Positions 20,228 through 31,739 are shown, counted from the stretch's first letter. The stretch is 64,000 bases of DNA from Neoceratodus forsteri (GCA_016271365.2 CM028132.1:590061001-590125000), one strand, 5' to 3'. The notes: generated from the letters alone by a model not told the origin. Made by a program: numbers and translations.

Positions 20228-21075
20228 GCACTACATTTATTTTTTATTTATTTATTTCAATTATGATTATTACCTTAGAGTCAGAGACTCATTTTCAAAG
20301 GTTCCAAGTCAAGGACAAGAAAGTACTATACAATACAGCATCAGGAAGAAACAGAGATCATAAGGAAAGCATCATGAGGACCGTATGAGGTTAAAGACTT
20401 GTTTGTTACATGTACATCGTAATAATACAATAAAGGGCATTACATCAAGTGATTGCAGGGTAGGCTAACCAGGGAGGAAATAACAGGCCAGTAGCAAAGC
20501 GATGTTTGGGCAGAGGGATGAGTAGGGGCTGAGGAGGGGTAAGGTGGTGGAGGAGGGGGGTGATTCGACTTATGGAGTGGTGGGGTGGTTAAGAAAGGCA
20601 GGTAAAGAAAAAAGAGGAACCGGTGGGTCATTTGTTTGTGCAGTTACAGGTAGATATATCCTTTAGATGGGACAGCAGCCCTCTTTTGAACAGACTCAGC
20701 TTTGTGCTATCTGTAAGTGTGCTGGGTAGTGCGTTAAACCATTTGGGGCCCTTGTAGGTGATGGATTTCTGGGCCAAAGACGTGCGCTTGAAAGGGACTT
20801 GTAGTCCTTCTTTGGATGCACTCCGGGTTTGCCTTGCTTGCACTGACTTCTTGAACAGACCACATAGAGTTTCCGGCATTAGGCCTAGTTGTGCTTTTTT
20901 TATGATGAGGCAGGTTTGGTATTGTGCCCTTAGATGCACAGGGAGCCACCCAGTCTCAGAGCAGAGGACACAGGTGTGAGCCCAACGGTCTGCCCCAAGT
21001 ACCAAATGACAAGCCCTCTTGCCCACTCTTGAACTACGGTCAGACTGTTTTTTATTTTTACTTGTCAACAGTGAG
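20228..21075 (-). mobile_element. LINE 3' fragment with RT C-terminal coding
   Basis: 20628-21068 on the minus strand is open for 146 codons: RACHLVLGADRWAHTCVLCS, TGWLPVHLRAQYQTCLIIKK, VPFKRTSLAQKSITYKGPKW and FNALPSTLTDSTKLSLFKR. This is the terminal domain of a Jockey-superfamily LINE; a copy of the same family is at 24720-25290 on the plus strand. The 3' UTR extends to about 20228, ending in TTTATTTATT repeats (plus strand). 5'-truncated. Confidence 0.75.
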
Positions 21076-21640
21076 AGTGTCGAATAACTATTTCCCAGAC
21101 TCCAGTACTGAGAGTATTTGAGGACTGTAGGTTACTCTGTTTTATCTTCGGAAAGAGTTCTGAGATTATTCCAGCTATTGGCCCTGGGGAGGTGGGAGCT
21201 CCCGAGAGGACTGTCCCCTCCTATTGGTGGTGAGAGGACCTTTGGGATTCGGACACTTGAAATTCTTTCCTAAATGGTTTAATGCATTATCAGCCTACCC
21301 TGCCTGTCCGTACCAACTGTGTTTATTTGATATATCTAATTTTGTATATTGTGTGTTTATTTGGAATTATTCTGTTTTAGAGTTTTAGATTGTAGGTATG
21401 TGTTGTTAGAGGGATTAGTTTTATGTTTTATTATTTTGGAGAGTAAATTTGAAGATATGTAATTTTTTTTTTTTTGGCATTGAAATTCATAGTTGGATAG
21501 TTTAGAAAGTGTCTGGATCACCAAAATGTGTTGGAGTCGTGCCCCTATGGTCTTGCGCTACTCGTCCTCCACTCTTCACCCTCCCCCCCTCTTCAGTTAA
21601 CAACATACCTGCGCTGTAGGGCGCAGGGTATTGTTCACAG
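21076..21640. other. Intronic DNA, probable LINE 3' UTR remnants
   Basis: AT-rich with a T-run at 21461-21474. The plus strand may continue the LINE at 20000-20227, but no conserved protein motif is readable. Confidence 0.3.
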
Positions 21641-21659
21641 AGGACGGAGGAGGGCGTGG

Positions 21660-24640
21660 GGGTGTGAACAGCGGAGGATGAATGAGGGGGCCACCGCACT
21701 GGGGTAGTGAGGTCCAGAAGATGCCCTGGGGCAAAACAGAACCCAGAATGTGGGTTGCCATGCCTGTTTCCATACCCAAGGGTGCTACAAATGATGGTAG
21801 GCAGATGGTCCGGGCGGCCCAAGAGGTTCATCCAACTCGGGCGGTGTCATGCAATGCTAGGTCTTTTAAGAACAAAACTGCAATTATTGCAGATCTTGTT
21901 GAGTCGGTGGCCCTGGCTTGCATCACCGAGACCTGGCTGGATGAAAACTCTGGCCCCATCATGGAGGCTGCAACTCCGGCAGTGTACTCGGTGATACACT
22001 GCCCGAGATTGGATCGTGGGGGGTAGGGGGTAGCGCGGTCTGTTTTAAGACCGAACTTAACCTCACGAATGTACCAGTTGGGGAGATTGAGTCACTTGAG
22101 TATACCGTGGTAGCAGGTGTAGGCTGTAGGATCATTCTCGTCTACTGTCCACCAGGAGATGAGAAACGATTCCTTCAGGAAGTGCGGACTTCGTCGTCGA
22201 CATAGCGTTTGAGTTGTCCAGGCTGATGGTCCTGGGCGACTTCAACGCTTGGGTCGACAACGAACTCTCGCAATGTGGTCAGCACTTCCTCCAGTTGATG
22301 ACATCTCTGGGCCTTGCACAGGTTGTTACCACTGCTACTCATAGTCAATGTTTTGACAGTCTTCCTTCTGGGGATTGAGGCCTCCAACTTGGGGGTGGAA
22401 CCAGTTGGATGGTCTGATCACTACACCATGGGGTTCAGTTTTAGCAACCTCCCCAGGTAGGCCTACCCCTGTGGAGATGACGCGGTACCACCCTTTGTGA
22501 GATATAAACTCTCAAGGCCTAATGACAGTGCTGGATCTCTCATTCCTCTCAGAGGCAAACAATGACCCAGAGGCCCTCGTAGTGGCGTATAACTTGGCCA
22601 CTGCAGCGGCCCTGGATGTCATTACTTTGGTCCGTGTTTGTCCTCGCTCCCTTTACCCTCGATCCCCTTGGCTTGATGGGACTCTGAGGGAGTTGCGGCG
22701 ATTAGGACAAAGGTTAGAGCGTTGCTGCCGGAAATCCGCTCTTGATGCCTACCACCTTAGATTGATGGACCATTATCAAGTCGATCAATCTGCAATCTCC
22801 CATAAGAAGGCAGAATTCCTGTCCAGGGAGATTGAGGCTGCTCAAAATTGACCAGCTCAGCTGTTCCAAACTGAGGACAGACTGTGCAACCCAGCCTGTC
22901 TACAAGTCCAGAAAGCCTTTTTGCAAGAAGAGTGCAATGAACTTGCTCAATTTTTTGCAAATAAGGTGGCTGACATCAAATTAGCTTGCTGTTCAGCACA
23001 TTCTGTGGGTGTTGCTGTGAATCAGTGCGCGATCACTTATCCTCGGTCTTCTTGGAGTACCTTTGTCCGACCAGCTTTCATGGATGACATGCGGATCGTC
23101 CAGAGTGTGCGCCCTACATGCTGTAGTTTGGACCCGGGACCTACTTCCCTGATTCTGGGTTGTATTGATGTTATTGGTCCGGTCAGAGTTCGGATAATCT
23201 GGTGCTCCTTGGAGACAGGTGAGTTTCCAAGCTCACTGAAAGAGGCGGTGGTGACACCGCTCTTGAAGAAAGCTTCTTTGGACCCAGACTGCCTTGCAAA
23301 CTACAGACCAATCTCTAACCTTCCCTTTGTAGGGAAGGTGATTGAGAAAGCAGTGGCCTCGCAGTTGGAGGACCATTTGACCATCCATGGCATCTATGAA
23401 CCCCTCCAGTCCAGACTGCAAAAGAAGCATAGTACTGAGATAGCGCTGGTTCGGGTACTCAATGATCTCCTGATGGGAAGAGCCATTCTATCTTGGTCCT
23501 CCTAGATCTCTCATCAGCGTTTCACACTGTGGACTATAGGGTCCTGCTTGATCGCCTGAGGTTCATTTGTGGACTGTTGGGTACAGTCCTTGAGTGGTTC
23601 ACATTGTTCCTCACAGGAAGATCTCAGAGGGTGGTGTCCAGGGTTTTCTTCCTCGGACCCAGTCCCTCTGTCATGTGGGGTCCCTCAGGGCTGTCCCCCA
23701 TGTTGTTCGCAGTGTATATGCTGCCCCTCGGAGACATTGTAAGAAGGTATGGGCTGAGGTTTCACTGTTATGCAGTTGATACCCAGTTCTACCTTTCTTT
23801 TGCACCCCACCAGGATAGAGCTGTCTCTGTCTTTAATAGCTGCCTCACTGAAATCCAGGAGTGGATGGATGCCAGTTGGTTAAAGTTGAACTCTGATAAG
23901 ACTGAGGTGTTGGTTGTGGATCCGGGTCACCGGACAGGTGGGTTGAGTGGGGGTTTCACCCTCTGGTCTCTACTCTAGGGGTGTGCCACTCTTGACCTCT
24001 GAACAGGTGCAGACCTGGAGAGTAATCTTTGACAAGAGGCTGACCCTGCATTCGCAGGTGTCGGCTGTTGTTAAATCTTCATTTTACCATCTGAGGAATA
24101 TCACCAGGATTAAGCACCTGGTTCCATCCGGCGACCTTCCTACTTTAATTCACACCTTTGTGACCTCGCATTTGGACTACTGCAACTCCCTGTACCTACG
24201 GCTACCTGGGGTGGAAATCCGTCGCTTGCAGCTAGTGCAGAACGCTGCAACATGGCTTTTGACAGGATCCTCTCGGTCCTGTCATATTTCACCTGTGCTG
24301 CATGGACTGCACTGGCTGCTGGTTCAGTGGCGGATCACCTTTAAAGTCAGTCTTCTGACTTTTAAAGCCCTACACGGACAGGGCCCAGACTACCTGAAAG
24401 AGCTCCTGGTCCCTCACTGCCCTGGGCGATTGCTCCGCTCAGCCATCGAGGGGTTGATAGAGATTCCGAGGGTATACTTGAAATCTTCTGGAGCGAGAAC
24501 ATTTATGTATGCTGCCCCTACCCTTTGGAATTCTCCACCCGTCGGTTACGTGAGTGCTCAACCGTAGAGGGCTTTAAACAAGCATTAAAAACCTACTTGT
24601 GGAACCAAGCCTTTGGTGATTGATCAAAGGTTGTTATCAG
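21660..24640 (+). mobile_element. L2-type LINE, nearly full ORF2, degenerate
   Basis: The longest L2-like copy here. Visible in order: APE endonuclease start (NARSFKNKTAIIADLVESVA, ITETWLDE, 21840-21940), the LGDFNAWVD motif in another frame (about 22230-22260), RT fingers (KEAVVTPLLKKASLDPDCLA, NYRPISNLPFVGKVIEKA, 23240-23350), palm A (VLLDLSSAFHTVDYRVLLDR, 23493), palm C, then the C-terminal domain (IRRLQLVQNAATWLLTG, HISPVLHGLHWLLVQWRITF, 23947-24567). The catalytic FADD/YADD box reads YAVDTQ, with Val replacing the first Asp, so RT is dead. Several frameshifts and stops occur. L2 elements supply the machinery for MIR SINEs, also seen in this window. Confidence 0.88.
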
Positions 24641-24719
24641 TACTATCATTTTGTTTTATGCCGAAATGTTTTGTATGTGTATTGCGATTTTAATTATTGT
24701 TAAGGTGCCTTGTTTTTTT

Positions 24720-25290
24720 TTGAAAGGGGTCCTCTATAGGCATAAGAAATCCCTCACCCCAGAAGCACTCCGAATGTCAGTCTCCAGCTCCATACTCTCC
24801 ACGATAGACTACGGGCTGGTGGTGTATGGAGTTGCTACTGATACAGTGCTCAAAAGGGTCCAAATTGCACTTAAGAAGGTGTGCCACCTCACCCTGTGTG
24901 CAGATTACTACACTCATGCTTGCACCCTGCATGAGCGTACAAACTGGCTTAACCTAAAAGACAGGATCAAATACCAAACTTGCCTCCTGGGAAAGAAGGT
25001 GCTTCTTGGAAAAACCCCACCCTGTATAGGAAAACTGCTCAAGGCTTCTCCTTCAACACACATCACCAGACAGAGGAAGAATGGAGCACCGTCCATACCA
25101 TTCCGCCGAACCTCACTAGGGCAGCGTGCTTTCTCCTATCGGGGCCCCCCTCTGGATAAATGAACTCCCGATGAAATTACAAACAAACAAACAGCCTGTC
25201 TCAATTCAAAGTAGGCCTCAAACAGCACCTAATGTCTAACTCAAAATGCACCTGCTTCTCAGGCCCCAATTGATAGACAGGACTAGCCCC
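24720..25290 (+). mobile_element. LINE RT C-terminal fragment, same family as 20228-21075
   Basis: 24651-25163 encodes GVLYRHKKSLTPEALRMSVS, YGLVVYGVATDTVLKRVQIA, WLNLKDRIKYQTCLLGKKVL and IPFRRTSLGQRAFSYRGPP. A frameshifted continuation carries LPMKLQTNKQ and QFKVGLKQHLM. The FRRTSLGQRAFSYRGP block aligns with FKRTSLAQKSITYKGPKWFN of the minus-strand copy at 20628. It starts abruptly after the L2 at 24640, so it may be inserted in or next to the L2 3' UTR. Confidence 0.72.
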
Positions 25291-25855
25291 CAAGGTAACA
25301 CCCAGTAGGGCTACCTAGAGAACCCTGCCTCCATTCCAGCCTAGGCAAGGGCTTAAGTAAGCTATCAGTCCTCTTTAAATACACTTGGTACTGCCTCCCA
25401 ACCCCCCACACACACACACCAGACTCGACAAGCCCTCTGAGCTGCTCCCCACATCACAGCCTCTGCTTCATTATCCCCTCACTCTCTGCAGTTTGTTTCA
25501 ACCCCAATCCCCTTGTTTCACTGTCACCCTGCCTCTTGCCATCTGGGATAGCGTTAAACCCTATGCAGTTACTCTGCCATAGTCTATAAACAGATTTGGA
25601 GGTTTCCAGGGGTGTGCTACCTAGGGCAACCGATTAGAAATAGCTTAGTATTCAATTACAATTGCTCATTTTTTTTCTCTTATTTGTCTAATTGTCATGT
25701 AATCGCTCTTTAATGCCTAATGATCAGGCCTCTGTAACCACTGAATCTGTGTATTGTCTTATTGTCCACCCTGACGTGGAACCTTTGTAAAGAGCTCATG
25801 CTAAAAGGTATTTCCGAAATACTAATTAAACAATTAATTAAAAACAAAAATTATT
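25291..25855 (+). other. Probable LINE 3' UTR
   Basis: Follows the LINE coding fragment without a visible border. It contains a CACACACACACA run (25408-25419) and ends before the AT-rich ATTATTATTAT at 25850. No ORF of interest. Confidence 0.35.
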
Positions 25856-25859
25856 ATTA

Positions 25860-26185
25860 TTATAAAATACGACATTCACCAGACTTAATGGAACAATGTG
25901 GTCTTGCACTTAGTAATTCCAGAGATAACCTCCGATCCCGTGGAAGGAAACTCGTCATACCCAGGGCAAATACCACAAAAAGAGACAACTACTTCACAGT
26001 AAGGAGTTCAAAGGCCTGGAATAGGCTACCAAGAGCAGCTGTTGAAGTTAGTAGCTTCAGTGAATTTAAAAATACCTTGGACAGATTGTATTATGCTGAT
26101 GGTAAGATGGTTTAATGAAGCCCGCAAGTGCGGGTGACAATCTAGATGGGCATCATGCCCCCTTTTGTCCTTTTTTTCCCTAGTC
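25860..26185 (+). mobile_element. LINE ORF2 C-terminal tail
   Basis: A plus frame encodes LRSRGRKLVIPRANTTKRDN, then YFTVRSSKAWNRLPRAAVEV and SSFSEFKNTLDRLYYADGK. This matches the very end of CR1/L2-group ORF2 (R-NYF--R---WN-LP--VV---S---FK--LD). The following 3' UTR has GAAGCCCGCAAGTGCGGG, a short hairpin. It belongs to yet another family and is 5'-truncated. Confidence 0.65.
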
Positions 26186-27268
26186 TTCCTAGTATTACTG
26201 CCAGAAGGGAGCTCCACCCCCTCCATCACTGGTGTGTGTGTCCTGCAGAGGATCAGGGTGGCCCCCCGGGAGTGATGAGAGGGTTACCCTAATGGAAGAA
26301 GACAACAGATGGCTGAAAGACAGCCAAAACACCCACTGTTCTAGACATAAATAGAAAAGTGTGTGTGTTTGGGGTATTTGCCACATATCAAGTAAACCTG
26401 ACTGCATTCAGTGCTTTTCTTGTTTGTCACTGCACAGTGCTCTGTGACCTGCAGGTATCCTGTACTAGAGCAGTTCTTAGAGATTTGGGCAGTGTATATT
26501 GTGTGCTAGGATTCCTCCCTCTAAGATGGGAAATACTCCAGATCTATAGTAGCAACAGTAAGTGAAACTGCAATGTATTACTTGGTCTAAAATTATAATT
26601 TTTGGTTTTGATTTACAACACACAGCTAGTAACTACCTACTAACACTTTCCTAACTTAATTTTTTTCTCTTTGCTCATTCCCATGTACCTTGACACCTAA
26701 CTTCTTCAGGTCCAACAGATGACACCCCCACCTACCCCTTGGACTCATCACCTGCTGCCACCTTCACTGTCCAGATACCTCCAGGAGTGTCTGTCACTCC
26801 TCAGTTGTATTCCTGGTAGGGCCCCTCTGCTCTCACCAGACAAGAAGCATTTTCAGGAAATGGAGGGAAAGCTGAGTTGGGGGACAGAGAGGACCATCAT
26901 TCAGTGCAATCCAGGAAGGCCATTTCCTGTTTTCTCCCTCTTCTCATAACCAAAACAGCAGGCATGTAACGACATCCTGGAGAGAGGCACAGCGGCATGT
27001 GTTCACCCATGCCACCAAGTCTGCTACCTCTGATTGACAACCAGGAGTGATGCATGTCATGCTGTACCACCCAGGAGAAGATACCAGCCATGCAGCCACT
27101 CCCTGCCCTCCTTGCCAGTCGCTACTCCAGCCATCCCAGGGGAAGGGCACAAACCTGTGTTGTCAGACTGCATCTCACTGTTGATGACATCCCCCCAAAC
27201 GTTGACTTTAAAGGGTCCCAAGTTACATATATAAAATTTCTGGAAAAAACGTTTAGTTGTTTAACAAA
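26186..27268. other. POLR2G intron, no repeat family recognised
   Basis: Ordinary sequence. Several short ORFs lie on both strands, none with a motif I recognise. Confidence 0.45.
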
Positions 27269-27274
27269 ACTTAC

Positions 27275-27346
27275 TATGTCATTCTTGTCCACTCTCGTTC
27301 CAACTATCTTTAATCGGATCTCATCATCTTGTTGGATAACAATGTC
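27275..27346 (-). CDS. POLR2G: POLR2G (RPB7) internal coding exon, 24 codons
   Basis: The minus-strand translation starts [18 protein letters not shown] and ends VDKNDI, the beta-strand segment of the C-terminal OB fold of RPB7. The acceptor is CTGTATTCCAG (AG at 27347-27348) and the donor is GTAAGT at 27269-27274. The exon is 72 bp, phase 0 at both ends, and reads without a stop. It sits in otherwise noncoding, repeat-rich DNA, and nothing else nearby matches a host protein. The intron to the next exon is 9,752 bp. Confidence 0.95.
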
Positions 27347-27584
27347 CTGGAATACAGAAAAATAATTGTTTTTAACCAAGGGAATATGACTGCTGAACAG
27401 GCAGATAAGACTACTTATTATTGGAATGACTAGGGGAAATGACAGAGGTTTGTTCCCAAAGTTCTGAAGTGAGCCTTAGTATGCATTTAGCTGAGTGGGA
27501 GCGCCCAACTTAAAGACAGAGTCCCTGTAGTTCCTAATGAGCATGTAAGTGAATCTCAACACTATTATACATAAAGTCAATGGA

Positions 27585-27900
27585 TATATGACGATATCCC
27601 GAAATTCACACTCCCGACATTCAAAATACCGAGTCCGACATCCCGACTGCCTGACCGAGTGGCATTCTGACAAACAAAAGCCAAAAACTGCACTTGTGCC
27701 CTGTGTGTAGGTGGGCGGGTGGCTCCATCCGTGTGTCCCCCGCCTCAGAGGGCTTCACCTGCTGCACCACACTAAAATATAACCAACTCAGAATCCTGGC
27801 AAGTTGTAGTGTCGGGCTTTTGTTTGTTGGGGTGATGCTCAGTCGGGCAAGCGGCGAGTTGGGATGTCGGTCTTGGTATATCACACACCCATGTGGACGA
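27585..27900. mobile_element. Foldback element with GACATCCCGAC motifs
   Basis: The left arm (GATATCCCGAAATTCACACT, CCGACATCCCGACTGCCTGA, GACAAACAAAAGCC) pairs with the right arm (GGCTTTTGTTTGTTGG, GCGAGTTGGGATGTCGG, CTTGGTATATC) in reverse complement. About 150 bp lie between the arms. The motif CCCGAC/GTCGGG repeats within both arms. It looks like a non-autonomous DNA transposon; an exact target duplication is not evident. Confidence 0.6.
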
Positions 27901-28440
27901 ACCAGGTTCCTGAGTGAGCCTGGGTCTCCACATGTCAGTGGGCCGCGAGTTGGGCACGCTGTTGGTGGCAGCACCGTCCCATTTGGGGAGACGGAGACTG
28001 CCTTTCTGCTCCCAGTGATCCTGTGGCTGGGCTAATGTGGACTTGAGATGCATGCATCCCCACCTCCTCCACAAGGGCACTGTGAAGTCACATGGTGCTA
28101 CAGTGTCAATGGAGGAAGGGAGGGAAGGAAAGGTGGGCAAAAACAGATAAAACACCAGTGGCTGTTGGATGATGGTTCCTTGCATTCATGGGTCCTGAGT
28201 GGGGGCACACCTCCTGAAGACCCTGCCATGAGGGCAAGTTATAGGGGATGCTTGCATGGCGATGTGGTTGTCAGGCCTATGTTGTCACCAAACACTGGCC
28301 CAATGGAGCAGCAGTCAAAGCAGTAGGATAAACACACCTGTATAACAGAAAATACTTTTTTCATTGCATTGGAGTCCTGCTTTCCCATCTACCAAAAACA
28401 ATTCTCATCATGTACTTTGGAACAATTCATAAAAACAAAA
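27901..28440. other. POLR2G intron, no feature seen
   Basis: Open frames on both strands here (for example 27694-28035 plus) partly cover the foldback element and have no conserved motif. Nothing to annotate. Confidence 0.4.
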
Positions 28441-28449
28441 TATATATAA

Positions 28450-29560
28450 AATTATAATGGCACAGTAGTGCCACTATAGTTAGGGTTGAGTACCCCATTT
28501 AAGGTTAAATCTGAAATTTGGCAGCTTAATAACTTCGCAACCGTATGACAGATTTGCCTGAATTTAGAAAGAATGGTCTGGTACCATAGGTCTCTGTATC
28601 TGGCAAGTTGCGTTACGGTCGGATGTACGGTTGCGGAGCTACAGAGCACCTAAAACCTCTTACATAAATAACGATATACATGCGTTTTTTTGCTCATGCC
28701 TACAGATTGCGTGGTTTGCACGACTGGTCTGAAAACTTCAGGTAACATGCAGCTGGGTCCCCGATGTGCCTTTTGAAGATTTAATGAAAAAATATTGAAC
28801 GATTCAAAAGTAATTCAAGAAACAGTGAATCCCATTATAGTCTATGGGAGAAGTTAACAAAACATGTGACAGTGTCACAAATGCTGCTTTTACTGTCGCA
28901 AATCAGCCATTTTATTTCAGTTGGTGGTCAGAAAAATGCTTAGCGTTTAAATTTGGGACCCTGTAGGGACACCATTCTTGTTATGTTCACCTAGTCGGGT
29001 CCTGAGGATGCTAACCATGTCTTTGTTTGGGGTAAAACACCACAGAAATATGTTTTTCAAAGTTTTTAAAAAAGTAGTGTCACAAAGTACTTTCGCATAT
29101 TTGATACTTCCGTAATGTTTTTTGAGAAAGAGTCGCTATGTGCGAAAGTACTTTGACACTATGCCCAAAACAATAGGAAATCTTTGCCACCCTGCTGCAA
29201 AACAAGTTTGGTCTTTTGGGCTGAAATTTGCATGGAAGAAAGCCAAGATCCCACAGATGTGCCTTTTGGTGGTTTGGTTACAAAATATTACAGGGCTGCA
29301 AAGTTACACCACTACAAAATTGAAGATTTTTCCCCACAGGATAACATTACGGTGTTCACCGCGCCTTTTTGGTCCTGTATCTTAAACGGTGTGAGATACG
29401 GACTTTTCGTCGCAAAAATTGGGGATGAGTGTAAAACTAGCCTTGAAAGTCATTAATAATATGAGATTTAAATTTGTTTTCTACGTCGCACGGTTCCTGA
29501 GATCAGCAATTTAGTATTCCAAGTGCTCATTTTCTGGTCCAAGGACCATTATCATGGCCA
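28450..29560. repeat. Unclassified repeat-like block next to the 6-bp satellite
   Basis: Sequence style differs from the neighbours: TTACGGTCGG, GTTGCGGAGCTACAGAGC and GTGTCACAAATGC motifs recur (GTGTCACAAA at 28873 and 29077). Phrases such as GATACGGACTTTTCGTCG (29396) resemble the 65-bp tandem repeat at 30151 (GATACAGACTTTTCGCTG). I infer that the block 28450-30640 is one repeat family in which satellites expanded. No protein motif. Confidence 0.4.
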
Positions 29561-29599
29561 CATTCTTTGTATTCACTGTGCTTTTGAATGCACTTTTTT

Positions 29600-30065
29600 T
29601 GGGACAAACAGCACGTGCGTTTGCGTTACTGTTACCATAAGCATCTGCGTTTACATTTCTGCTTGCATTTCCATTGCCGTTTCTGCTTGTGTCACTGTGT
29701 GCGTTACCATTTGTATTTGCACTTGCGTTTTGTTACTGTTTCCTTTTGCGTCACCATTGGTGTTACTGTTTGCATTACCGTTACTGTTTGCATTTCTGTT
29801 ACCGTTCTCGTTAGCATTTCCGTTTGTGTCACCGTGTGCATTACCATTTGCGTTTGCATTTCTGCTTGCATTTGCGTTACTGTTTCCTTGGTCATCACCG
29901 TTACCATGTGTGTTTGTGTTTCTATTTCCGTTACCGTTTGCGCTTTCGTTACCATTTGCGTTTGTATTTTCATTACCATTAGCGTTTGCGCTTGCATTTC
30001 CATTGCTGCTTGCATTACTGTTTCTTTGTACGTCACCATTGCCATTACCATTAGCATTTGCGATT
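29600..30065. repeat. Degenerate 6/12-bp satellite, consensus near GTTACCGTTTGC
   Basis: The plus strand is an unbroken string of hexamers of the types GTTACC, GTTTGC, ATTTGC, ATTACC, GTTTCT and TTTGCG, with strong strand asymmetry (T, C and G, few A). Because the period is a multiple of three, long artificial ORFs appear in all frames of both strands, reading Val/Thr/Cys/Ile or Met/Gln/Thr repeats. These are not genes. Confidence 0.85.
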
Positions 30066-30150
30066 GCATGGTGCTAGTGGCTTGAAATGTATAGCGTAGG
30101 TAGCCCTAGTGGTATGGAGGTGCCTTTCAGCGGTTTGGTTCACATTAGTG

Positions 30151-30345
30151 TTTGTGCCGTTATCTCAGAAACAAAGCAAGATACAGACTTTTCGCTACTG
30201 TTGGCTCAAATCACCTTTGTGCCGTTATCTTGGAAGCAAAGCGAGATACAGACTTTTCGCTGCTGTTGGCTCACATTGCCTTTGTGCTGTTATCTTGGAA
30301 ACTAAGTGTGATACAGATTTTTCACTACTGTTACCTTACATCAGC
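30151..30345. repeat. 65-bp tandem repeat, three copies
   Basis: TTTGTGCCGTTATCT starts at 30151, 30216 and 30281 (last copy TTTGTGCTGTTATCT), exactly 65 bp apart. Each unit contains AAGCNAGATACAGACTTTTCGCT and GTTGGCTCA. It interrupts the 6-bp satellite. Confidence 0.85.
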
Positions 30346-30635
30346 TTACTGTTACCGTTTGCGTTTCCCTCACTGTTTGCATTACGGTTTTACGTTACCA
30401 TTTGCGTTTCTATTTAGGTTTGCGTCATTGTTTGCGGTTACATTACCGTTACCATTGCATCTGCATTTGTGTCACTGTTACCATTTGTGATACCATTTGC
30501 ATTACCACCTGCGTTTGCATTTCCATTTGTGTTACTGTGACAGTTAGCACTTGCATTCACGTTTCTGTTGGTGTTAAAGTTACCATTAGCGTTTGCGTTT
30601 CACTCGCTGTTACTGTTAACGTTATTACGCAGACA
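30346..30635. repeat. Second block of the 6/12-bp satellite
   Basis: Same hexamer classes (GTTACC, GTTTGC, ATTACC, GTTACT) as 29600-30065, continuing after the 65-bp repeats. Confidence 0.8.
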
Positions 30636-30711
30636 TGAGCAGCATGGTGGCCACGCTCCCACCACCACATTCCATTCACTATTTATATTGCACATTCTCA
30701 AAAAGAAGGGA

Positions 30712-31066
30712 AATTCATGGCAAAAAAACTCTGTTGAATGCATCAGTTAGGGTTGTTCCACAGCGACAAAAGCGAGGAAATTCGGTGTTAGGGTTGCCAC
30801 CCCCACCAACAGGCATTGGGGGTGTGCACTGGGGTCATCGGGCCTAACTCTCACCCCATTCTCCTATGCTGCATCACCTCCGCTTATTTACACATGGAAT
30901 GGGGTAAGAGTTAGGGCCGATGACACCAACGCATTCCCAGACGCCTGTTGGTGGGGGCGGGATGGTCGTGGGGTGCAAGGGGTGGTAACCCTAACACTGA
31001 ATTTCCTCACTTTTGTCGCTGTGGAACAGCCCTAACTGATGCATTAAACTGAGTTTTTTGCCATGA
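30712..31066. mobile_element. Foldback (MITE-like) element, about 355 bp
   Basis: The left arm 30712-30865 (ATTCATGGCAAAAAAACTCT, AATGCATCAGTTAGGGTTGT, TCCACAGCGACAAAAGCGAG, CCCCCACCAACAGGC) is almost completely mirrored by the right arm 30895-31066 (GCCTGTTGGTGGGGG, TTTGTCGCTGTGGAACAGCC, CTAACTGATGCATTAAACTG, AGTTTTTTGCCATGAT). A long hairpin with a short AT-rich loop would form. No ORF. I cannot name the transposon superfamily. Confidence 0.75.
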
Positions 31067-31120
31067 TTATATATCTATTTATATCTATATAACTATATCT
31101 ATATCCATCTATATTTAGCT
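31065..31120. repeat. TATATC-type microsatellite
   Basis: ATATATCTATTTATATCTAT and similar units directly follow the foldback element. Confidence 0.7.
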
Positions 31121-31621
31121 ATGTGTCAGATGAACTGGAGATAGACATCCATTGTGCATGTGTGTGGGTAGATCAGGCACTCTCACCCAAATTAAACTGA
31201 CTTAATATTTGACATGATCACTGGATACTGAAGCAGTTACACCAGAATACATGAGTCATCTGGCACAAAGCACCCTTAATCAGGTTGGTATCCCTGGAAA
31301 ATTCTGCTGCTTGCCCAGTCTCCATTATGTAAGCAATAACCCAAGACTGGGCATGAAGTTGTGCAGAATTAATGCATGCCCTGGGGGTGTGTTGTCAGAC
31401 ATGAGGCCGAAGGTCAAGTGCCTGCAACCACCCAAGAAGTGTATTATTTCTGCACACATCATCACGCCCTAAGAGGGTTACTGCTCTTACAGAATGGTTT
31501 TTAATAGTTTAAAAAGGGAACTCTGAACTTTGCAGTATGGTGAAATTAATATGCGGTCATGTGATCAGTTCTAGGATGCTTGGTTGATCAAAGCCATTTG
31601 TAAAAGAAAACTGGATGGCTA

Positions 31622-31732
<111 letters not shown>

Positions 31733-31739
31733 CTAGAGA

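Noticed and set aside
29523..30077. 184-codon ORF on plus, hydrophobic and Cys/Val/Thr-rich, and antisense Met/Gln/Thr-rich ORFs
   Set aside because: Product of the 6-bp satellite, whose period is a multiple of three; all frames are open for the same reason.
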